From positions 62,001 through 126,000 of the forward strand of contig CAKVHF010000003.1 of the NCBI GenBank assembly GCA_934748015.1: a stretch of DNA of 64,000 bases, written 5' to 3'. The notes under the pieces were generated by a model. That model was not told the DNA's origin and made no database searches. It was given only the letters and a program-made list of their open reading frames with translations. Both the position numbers and the translations under genes were made by a program. Below are positions 57,992 to 64,000 of this stretch, piece by piece. This DNA is from an uncultured Clostridia bacterium (GTDB lineage: Bacteria; Bacillota; Clostridia; Christensenellales; UBA1242). Numbering within the stretch: the first letter of the stretch is position 1; each line of letters begins with the position of its first letter.

Positions 57992-59467
57992 CTACAAAAG
58001 TATACAGATAACTCCACCCTTGCCTTCGTTGACAATACGCTTCATGGTCTTGCACATCTTCTTCATTGCCTCTTGCGGAACGGAAACTAACTTATTGTGA
58101 AGTCCCTCGTTAACCAAGTGATTAAGGCTGGTGCCGAACATCTTGGTCTCCCATATACCTTCTGGATTGCTTTCAAATTGTCCAAGCATACTCTTAACCA
58201 ACTCTTCCGACTGCTGTTCAGTTCCAACCAATGAATTAACCTCAGTGTCTAGATCTATCTGCATAATGTGTAGGCTAGGTGCACTGGCTCTAAGTTTGAC
58301 ACCATACTTACCACCCTGTTTGATTATCTCTGGAGTCTCTAGTGTCATTTCGTCCAAAGTAGGCTGAACAACTCCATATCCGTTAGTCTTAACCTGCTCT
58401 ATTGCATCCTTGAACTTATCATATTGCTTCTTAGCAACAGACAATTGCTTGATGTAAGATACAAGATGATAATCGTCCACGATCTCCATGCCACACTGCT
58501 CGGATAATACCTTGTAAAATAGTTCTGGCTTAGGCTGAATATTGATAACAACTCTACCCTCGCCCAAAACAATATCTACACCATTGATAGGCTCTACATT
58601 TTCACTTTCGGCAAACATAGTTAAGTCGTTGGCAATCTGACCGATCTTATCGAAATTGGCGGTCTTATCCTTGACCTCTGTTACGATCTCTTGGATAATT
58701 GGCGACTCAAATGGCAATGCGCACATCCATTTAGGCATCTTGACAGATACTTCTGCCACAGGGAGATTTTGCAAAATCTCCGCAAAAATAGTGTTGATAT
58801 CATCAAGTGTCATGTCTGCCACATTCATAGGTAGCACGCCTGTGCCATATTTGTCACTAAGTGCTTTGGCAAGCGATACAGTTTCTGGGCTATCTGGATG
58901 GGTAGAGTTAAGGATAACAACATAAGGTTTCTTGGTCATATTAAGTTCTGCAACAACCCTATCCTCTGCCTCTTGATAATCTTCTCTAGCAATGCCAGTA
59001 ATACTGCCATCGGTTGTAACCATAATGCCAATAGTTGCGTGTTGAGTAATCACCTTCTCTGTTCCGATCTCGGCTGCTTTCTCAAAAGGCATGGGATCGT
59101 CACTCCAAGGTGTGTTAACCATACGAGGCTTATCATTCTCAACATGTCCCAATGCACCTTTGACCAAATATCCCACACAATCAATCATTCTGACCCTAAA
59201 TGACACATTGCCGTCTAGATTGACAGTTACAGCCTCGTTGGGCAAAAATTTAGGCTGAGTTGTCATAATTGTTTTGCCATCACCTGACACAGGCATCTCG
59301 TCTATTGTACGCTCTAAGTTGTAAGTGTCGTTGATATTTGGTAGCACTAAAGTTTTCAAAAACTTAGAAATAAAGGTACTTTTGCCAGTTCTAACAGGGC
59401 CTACTACACCCAAATATATATCACCATTGGTTCTTAGAGCAATATCTTTGTATACATCATAATCCAT
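57992..59467 (-). CDS. spoIVA: Stage IV sporulation protein A
   Basis: Cytoskeletal ATPase that polymerises on the outer forespore membrane and forms the base of the spore coat. DYDVYKDIALRTNGDIYLGVVG, then Walker A GPVRTGKST (residues 23-31), and SFRVRMIDCVGYLVKGALGH are diagnostic. The C-terminal targeting part is present. The ATG at 59467 gives 491 residues, almost exactly the family length; a TTG seven codons upstream has no ribosome site. Together with ylbJ and ylmC it shows that the host makes endospores or comes from a spore-forming line. Confidence 0.97.
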   Translation of the reverse strand: MDYDVYKDIALRTNGDIYLGVVGPVRTGKSTFISKFLKTLVLPNINDTYNLERTIDEMPVSGDGKTIMTTQPKFLPNEAVTVNLDGNVSFRVRMIDCVGYLVKGALGHVENDKPRMVNTPWSDDPMPFEKAAEIGTEKVITQHATIGIMVTTDGSITGIAREDYQEAEDRVVAELNMTKKPYVVILNSTHPDSPETVSLAKALSDKYGTGVLPMNVADMTLDDINTIFAEILQNLPVAEVSVKMPKWMCALPFESPIIQEIVTEVKDKTANFDKIGQIANDLTMFAESENVEPINGVDIVLGEGRVVINIQPKPELFYKVLSEQCGMEIVDDYHLVSYIKQLSVAKKQYDKFKDAIEQVKTNGYGVVQPTLDEMTLETPEIIKQGGKYGVKLRASAPSLHIMQIDLDTEVNSLVGTEQQSEELVKSMLGQFESNPEGIWETKMFGTSLNHLVNEGLHNKLVSVPQEAMKKMCKTMKRIVNEGKGGVICILL

Positions 59468-59505
59468 TAATTGATTTTCTCCTTTCAAACATGTAGTTTA
59501 CACTA

Positions 59506-59534
59506 TTACTATTCGTGAGCATGCCAATATATGC
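59506..59534 (-). promoter_or_regulatory. Candidate sporulation (sigma-E-like) promoter of spoIVA
   Basis: On the minus strand GCATATATT (59526-59534), ten bases, then CGAATAGTAAT. The same GCATATATT-N10-CGAA layout precedes ylmC. spoIVA is a sigma-E gene in Bacillus subtilis, so a sigma-E-type promoter is expected here; the -10 match is weak. Confidence 0.4.
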
Positions 59535-59566
59535 TAAGTCGTTAGCAACTTTTGGGCGATATTTCC

Positions 59567-59610
59567 AAAAAAAACAGAGTAATCTGACTTTTGTTAGTCC
59601 AATTACTCTA
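59567..59610 (-). terminator. Terminator of trmR-trhP
   Basis: Stem agagtaat / attactct extended by an imperfect inner part, with eight T on the minus strand, about 127 bases after the trhP stop. Confidence 0.65.
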
Positions 59611-59736
59611 TCTAATGTAAAATCTAATTATAATGTATTATTGTAATATGCAAGTTAAATGATAATTAATATATACTCTAACACAGCATCGTTGTACAAT
59701 CTGAGATATATTAAGTTATTTATACACTTTAGGAAA

Positions 59737-60957
59737 CTATATCTTCTTGCGCAAGATGTCTCCTGCATGCAAGCCTGTAACGCCATCTAGTGTAAGAGTA
59801 AGGCGTTGCTGAACCTTAAGTGCATCTACAATCAACTCGCCATTATCATCTCTCATCTCACCTACTACAAAAGTCTTGTTGAAGTTGGATGTAGGAGACA
59901 ATATCTCCAACTCGTCACCTACCTTAAATCTGTTACGTTGCTCTACTTCAACCTTATTGCCATCTTGGTCAGTAACAACCACTGCCATAAACTCGTGCGA
60001 CTGGATAGGCATAGATGTTTCTAAGAACTCTTTGTCATCAGCATGGAAATAGAACCCTGTAGTAAATCTACGATGACTGGTCTTCTCCAACTCCTCATAT
60101 AGTTCTACTGGGCACTCGTACTTCTCTGGATTGGCTAAATAAAGGTCTATTGCTCTACGATAAGCATTGGTTACGGTCGCTACATAGTATGGGCTCTTCA
60201 TACGCCCTTCTATCTTGAAACTAGTGATGCCTGCACTAACAAGTTCTGCAATGTGTTTGATCAAGCACATGTCTTTGCTATTGAGGATATATGTGCCACG
60301 ATTATCTTCTTGTATCTCATACTCATTGCCGTTAGGTCTGGACTTCTCCCTAATAGTGTACTCAAATCTGCAAGCCTGAACACATGCTCCTCTGTTACTA
60401 TCTCTGCCACACATATAGTTGGATAACAGACATCTGCCGGAATAAGATATACACATTGCACCATGCACAAAGCACTCTATCTCGATATCTTTAGGAATAT
60501 AATCTCTGATCTCTTTGATCTCTTCTATAGACAACTCCCTTGCTAGCACCAACCTCTTAGCACCCAACTTAACAAATTCCATAGCAGAATACTTATTGGT
60601 TATATTGCTCTGAGTGGATACATGCAGTTCTAGTCCTGGTGCGTACTCCTTAACAAATCGCATAATGCCAAGATCACTAACAATTACGCCATCTACACCT
60701 ATTTCTTGCAAAAACTCCAAGTATTCCTTCAAACCTTCAAAGTCTGCATTGTGTGCCAAGATATTAACTGTAATGTAACACTTCTTGCCGTGAGAATGTA
60801 CGAAATCAACACTCTCTTTCAACTCTTCGTTAGTAAAATTGGAACTCATTGCTCTAAGTCCAAATCTAGTTCCAGCAAAATAACAAGCATCTGCTCCAAA
60901 ATATATCGCTGTCTTCAACTTCTCCATATTGCCTGCTGGGGCAAGTAATTCTATCAT
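59737..60957 (-). CDS. trhP: Peptidase U32-type tRNA hydroxylation protein (TrhP/YrrO-like)
   Basis: Family members hydroxylate U34 of tRNAs using prephenate, the first step to 5-methoxyuridine, rather than acting as proteases. It begins IELLAPAGNMEKLKTAIYFGADACYFAG, the U32 signature. The Cys set in CFVHGAMCISYSGRC, YMCGRD and GACVQACR fits an iron-sulfur cluster. The C-terminal beta-barrel-like domain (VEQRNRFKVGDELEIL) is present. The ATG at 60957 has AAGGAG in front; the longer frame does not. Its immediate upstream neighbour is the YrrM/TrmR methyltransferase, the same pairing as yrrM-yrrN-yrrO in Bacillus subtilis, which supports the tRNA role. 406 residues, normal for the single-gene form. 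Confidence 0.85.
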   Translation of the reverse strand: MIELLAPAGNMEKLKTAIYFGADACYFAGTRFGLRAMSSNFTNEELKESVDFVHSHGKKCYITVNILAHNADFEGLKEYLEFLQEIGVDGVIVSDLGIMRFVKEYAPGLELHVSTQSNITNKYSAMEFVKLGAKRLVLARELSIEEIKEIRDYIPKDIEIECFVHGAMCISYSGRCLLSNYMCGRDSNRGACVQACRFEYTIREKSRPNGNEYEIQEDNRGTYILNSKDMCLIKHIAELVSAGITSFKIEGRMKSPYYVATVTNAYRRAIDLYLANPEKYECPVELYEELEKTSHRRFTTGFYFHADDKEFLETSMPIQSHEFMAVVVTDQDGNKVEVEQRNRFKVGDELEILSPTSNFNKTFVVGEMRDDNGELIVDALKVQQRLTLTLDGVTGLHAGDILRKKI

Positions 60958-60958
60958 A

Positions 60959-61591
60959 TTATATATTCTCCTTGTAATCAGATATTGCAAATCCATCGTC
61001 TATATCATACTCTATCACACTGCTAAATGGTGGTTGCGACACCCTTGCTAAATAATTCTGTAGACTAACAACGATCGTCTTGTGTCTATGCGGATATTTG
61101 TTAGATTTCACCATTCCAAAAAAGCCTATATTGTCCGCAAATATGCATGCATTGTTGTTAAGCAATTGCTCGATCTTGACTAGATATCTATAGTAGAACC
61201 CTTTAGGCCCATCCAAAAATACAAAATCAAACTTTTCGCCATCCGCAATCAATCTGTCTAACACCTCATAAGCATCGCCATTGATTGCTTTAACACTATT
61301 GAAATCCTTTAGTGTATCGCATGCCATATTGTATCTATCGGTGTCTTTCTCTATTGTAACAATCTCGGCATCTCTAGCACATTGTAGCATAATAAGAGCC
61401 GAGTAACCTATGGCAGTGCCTATCTCCAGTATCCGTTTTGGCTTTCTTTTGGTGACCTCAGCCTCTAGCCTTGTGGCAGTGATATCTCTCACAATTGGCA
61501 CACCATTGTTTTTAGCAAAATCCTTTAAATCTAGCAGTTTTTGATCAATTTGCATATCTATATATTTTCCCTTATATTCACATAATTGCAT
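60959..61591 (-). CDS. trmR: O-methyltransferase, YrrM/TrmR-like (tRNA 5-hydroxyuridine methyltransferase)
   Basis: SAM-dependent methyltransferase expected to turn 5-hydroxyuridine at the wobble position into 5-methoxyuridine. SAM-binding motif I is RILEIGTAIGYSAL, the acidic loop IVTIEKD follows, and FDFVFLDGPKG is the metal/substrate motif of this family. I choose the ATG at 61591; the frame opens at a TTG six codons earlier, and an ATG at 61555 follows an AAGGG. The gene abuts trhP with about one base between them. N-terminal length is therefore uncertain by a few residues. Confidence 0.82.
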   Translation of the reverse strand: MQLCEYKGKYIDMQIDQKLLDLKDFAKNNGVPIVRDITATRLEAEVTKRKPKRILEIGTAIGYSALIMLQCARDAEIVTIEKDTDRYNMACDTLKDFNSVKAINGDAYEVLDRLIADGEKFDFVFLDGPKGFYYRYLVKIEQLLNNNACIFADNIGFFGMVKSNKYPHRHKTIVVSLQNYLARVSQPPFSSVIEYDIDDGFAISDYKENI

Positions 61592-61680
61592 AGTACCCAA
61601 ATTATGCAAAATATTATATTTAACACCCTATTGTATCACAAAAAAAACATTTAGTATATATCTATCGCATGACTTTTTCA

Positions 61681-61724
61681 AAAAAAATATAAGAGTTGAC
61701 TTTTGGTCTATAGCAACTCTTATA
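61681..61724 (-). terminator. Terminator of the DUF1292-like gene
   Basis: Perfect 11-bp stem (tataagagttg / caactcttata) with a 15-base loop and a run of T on the minus strand, about 90 bases after the stop. Confidence 0.75.
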
Positions 61725-61813
61725 TCTTGTGTGTAATATTTGTTGATATTTTATCCAACAATTAGTGGATTTTTGATCTGCTTGTTTCCTTTATAACTTG
61801 ACCGATTTGGGAA

Positions 61814-62311
61814 CTATTCTTCGTCATTGGCATGAATAATAGAAAATGCTTTCAAGACTTCCTTAGCAACAGGAAGAGTGGATACATCGCTATATGACAC
61901 ATCACCATTAGGCATAACATCTAGCATAGATACCATAACATCTACTGGCTTGCCTGACGTCATAAGTATCATATACTGTCTGCCGTCATAAGGGATATAG
62001 TCCATAACAATATATTCTCTGCCATCCACGTCTACATAAGCACCTGCTGGAATACGTTTCTCCAATTTCTCTGTTTCGTCCAATAGATCACTAGTAAGCA
62101 TAGCATATACTTGTGCCAATTCCTTCTCGTCCTCTACCGAACTAAGAATAGTCTGTCCATTAACAACACTTTCCTTTAAGACGCCATAGGTGTTAAGCAT
62201 TTTGCTACCTTCGATCTCACCTGCCATAAAATAATTATGACCATTGTATACTACCTTCTGTGTAAGCAAATAATCTTTGCCCTGTAGTGTAACTACTGTA
62301 TTACTATCCAT
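61814..62311 (-). CDS. DUF1292-like small protein with two similar halves (tentative)
   Basis: 165 residues from the ATG at 62311, which has GAGG eight bases away; the ATG three codons upstream touches that site. Two halves share a pattern: QGKDYLLTQKVVYNGHNYFM and DGREYIVMDYIPYDGRQYMI, each followed by a variable strand and a helix. This resembles a tandem of DUF1292-type domains. It is acidic, has no signal peptide, and follows the Pro/Gln-rich gene after 45 bases, probably in one operon. Function unknown. Confidence 0.6.
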   Translation of the reverse strand: MDSNTVVTLQGKDYLLTQKVVYNGHNYFMAGEIEGSKMLNTYGVLKESVVNGQTILSSVEDEKELAQVYAMLTSDLLDETEKLEKRIPAGAYVDVDGREYIVMDYIPYDGRQYMILMTSGKPVDVMVSMLDVMPNGDVSYSDVSTLPVAKEVLKAFSIIHANDEE

Positions 62312-62356
62312 ATTTTTCATCCTCTCTTAAATTATATAATAATTTCCATATTTGCA

Positions 62357-64000
62357 CTACATTTCCATGCCAGCATCTCTGTCTGCCTTGCCATTGCCAC
62401 CTTTGCTACCAGAACCACCGGCTTTGCCGTCTGTTGTTCTTCCGCTCTTGCCATCTGAGGTGCTCGCACCCTTGCCATCTACTGTACGATCTGGCTTAGC
62501 ATCTGCTTGTCTATCTTGCTTGGAGTCATCTGCCTTGGCAGGAGTGTCTTCTCTCTGAGCAGTCTGTTGACTTTCTGGCTTGTTTTGAGTTTCTTGTTGT
62601 CTTTCTTTCTTATCATCAGTTTTTTGATCAGGTTTTTCCTGCTCGGTCTTGCCGTCTTCTTGGCTATTTTCTTTGTTAATTCCAAATACTTTTCCGATTA
62701 GACCTTTGCCCATCTTATAACCAAGTCTACTAACTGCTGCCGTAGCGATGCCATATAATCCTAGTGTACCGATAGCCTGTCCGACAGTAGGCATAGCAAC
62801 ATTAATGATTGTGCCTGCTGCATTGGTCCATGTACCTGCCGCACTAGCGTAACTAAGTGCCTGAGGAGCAATATTGGCTAGAGCAACATTGACACCATGC
62901 AATGCGGATTGTATACCTGCTTGACCTGCTGCTACATTCCAGAATGTAGAGATCGCTGGCATAACTGCTGGAGCACATACGCTAGTAAGTAGCAATCCTG
63001 CACCTACTGCCGCTGCGATACCTGCACCTACTGCAACACCTTTCACCCAACCTGGAACTTGTTTCTTGGACTTAACAGTGGCTACTGCTTTAACGCCTGA
63101 GATGTTATGATATTTTGTTGTCTTATTATCATTCAAGAATGTCTCTCTAAGACCTTTATTTAGTTGGACTTTGCCAAAAGCATCTGTAGCATACGATCTA
63201 CCTTTTTGATCTCTCTGAATATTAGTACCTTCGAAGTTTAACCAGCCATTCTTATCTTCTCTTAATACTTGCTTTTCACTTGGCAACTCTAATTCTGATG
63301 TGTTTTTTGCTAGGAAATGGTTAAGTTTAGCTCTTTGGATTGGGCCTAACTCTTTGCCACCTTTCTTACTTACTGTGATAGATTTGCCATTCTGACCATG
63401 CAAAGTAACTTCACCATATTTATTCTTATCTACATTAGCAAACTTATTGTTGATAGAATCAATAAGATCCCTAGATGTAACATAAGTACCTGCTTGCATA
63501 GGGCTAGCATCTGTCTTGGATACAGTTCTAACATTGTGTCTAGTTACTGTTTTGCCACGATCTTGCTCTGTGTATTGGAAGTCCATTGTGTTACCCTTGG
63601 TAACAACAGTCTTAGCAAAGTTAAGTGTGCTATCCGCCTGCAAGTTCTCTTTCTTAGCCCTAGGCTTAGGTTGAGCCTTAGGTTCTGGCTTAGCACCTTG
63701 AGTAGGCTGAGGTGTGGACTGAGTAGTTGGTTGTGGTCTAACTGGTGTAGGCTGTGCTGGAGTTGGTTGTGCTGGTTGTCCACTACCCTGCTGTGGAGTT
63801 GGTTGTGTCTGCTGTGGGGTCTGAGGTGCTTGTTGCCCTCCAGTAGGCTGTTGAGGTGTCTGTGCTGTTGGCTGTTGTGGGTTTGCACCTGTCTGTTGAC
63901 CCTGTTGTGGTTGTTCGGTTCTTATATTATCTCTAGTGTTAAGATCTCTTATTAGATCATTGATTGTATTTGTTGTCTCTGCCGAAATAACCCCTTCGCT
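62357..64000 (-). CDS. Pro/Gln-rich membrane-associated protein (5' end beyond the right window edge)
   Basis: The minus-strand frame stays open from the stop at 62357 to the last base of the window, so the start is outside; 547 codons are visible. The visible N-terminal part is Pro/Gln/Thr-rich low-complexity sequence (about residues 28-110: QQGQQTGANPQQPTAQTPQQ and similar). A basic region rich in Lys and Gly follows, then about 120 residues of Ala/Gly-rich hydrophobic helices (VKGVAVGAGIAAAVGAGLLL). A hydrophilic Gln/Lys/Gly/Ser tail (GGSGSKGGNGKADRDAG) ends it. Family not recognised. It precedes the DUF1292-like gene. The low-complexity DNA could vary in length between strains. Confidence 0.6.
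   Translation of the reverse strand, partial: SEGVISAETTNTINDLIRDLNTRDNIRTEQPQQGQQTGANPQQPTAQTPQQPTGGQQAPQTPQQTQPTPQQGSGQPAQPTPAQPTPVRPQPTTQSTPQPTQGAKPEPKAQPKPRAKKENLQADSTLNFAKTVVTKGNTMDFQYTEQDRGKTVTRHNVRTVSKTDASPMQAGTYVTSRDLIDSINNKFANVDKNKYGEVTLHGQNGKSITVSKKGGKELGPIQRAKLNHFLAKNTSELELPSEKQVLREDKNGWLNFEGTNIQRDQKGRSYATDAFGKVQLNKGLRETFLNDNKTTKYHNISGVKAVATVKSKKQVPGWVKGVAVGAGIAAAVGAGLLLTSVCAPAVMPAISTFWNVAAGQAGIQSALHGVNVALANIAPQALSYASAAGTWTNAAGTIINVAMPTVGQAIGTLGLYGIATAAVSRLGYKMGKGLIGKVFGINKENSQEDGKTEQEKPDQKTDDKKERQQETQNKPESQQTAQREDTPAKADDSKQDRQADAKPDRTVDGKGASTSDGKSGRTTDGKAGGSGSKGGNGKADRDAGMEM

Noticed and set aside
63398..63955. Plus-strand open frame rich in Leu, Cys and Trp
   Set aside because: It is antisense to the low-complexity Pro/Gln tract of the edge gene; the composition follows from that tract.

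Overview
The window is AT-rich, densely coded chromosomal DNA from an anaerobic, endospore-forming member of the Bacillota, most likely an uncultured gut-type Clostridia lineage. This rests on spoIVA, ylbJ and ylmC/ymxH homologues, the Bacillota-specific pair of N-terminally extended L27 and its protease Prp, pyruvate formate-lyase with its activase, a Bacillota-type LexA box on uvrBA, and strong AGGAGG ribosome binding sites. Most resident genes lie on the minus strand in short operons ended by clear hairpin-T terminators.

Layout. 1-2895: DNA repair and stress (OGG1-like glycosylase running off the left edge, rarA, patatin). 2927-8766: ylbJ, an unknown protein, a secreted BspA-like leucine-rich-repeat protein with a possible attenuator in its leader, DUF4364 and TSCPD genes, and a small exported protein. 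8842-13704: uvrB-uvrA behind an SOS promoter. 14023-20964: lipoprotein, membrane protein, dnaB, a short alaS and rnr in one direction. 21128-25611: a region unlike its surroundings, with a CYTH-like protein and then a very A/T-rich block of four genes (unknown protein, 2-oxoglutarate-oxygenase-fold protein, radical SAM enzyme, divergently transcribed trpS). 25869-28722: rpsB-tsf and rplU-prp-rpmA. 28815-34781: small basic protein, ArsB/NhaD-type transporter, tRNA-Asn, DegV protein, archaeal-type valS. 34929-37554: acidic zinc-ribbon protein and an orphan pair of phage tail-fibre-like genes. 37694-42396: acidic zinc-ribbon membrane protein, membrane protein plus nrdR, ylmC, a cloverleaf-shaped palindromic element, and a LysM-GH18 spore-lysis-type enzyme. 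42489-47995: rluD, lspA, a SPOR-like protein, groES-groEL, a membrane protein. 48177-54395: a giant envelope protein. 54602-64000: pflB-pflA, spoIVA, the trmR/trhP tRNA-modification pair, a DUF1292-like protein, and a Pro/Gln-rich membrane protein running off the right edge.

The best candidate for an undescribed system is 22004-25611. It combines a radical SAM protein (CX3CX2C), an overlapping TauD-fold protein whose usual distal metal-binding His is Ala, an unrecognised protein, and a tryptophanyl-tRNA synthetase with its own consensus promoter. A small-molecule pathway with TrpRS as substrate partner or self-resistance copy is a hypothesis; chance placement of a housekeeping trpS is the main alternative. 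Other points of interest are a 110-bp four-way palindromic element at 41031-41140, an AlaRS ending directly after its editing domain, and an archaeal/rickettsial-type ValRS.

Limits: all calls come from reading the sequence and from knowledge of protein families. No database search, folding or composition calculation was run.
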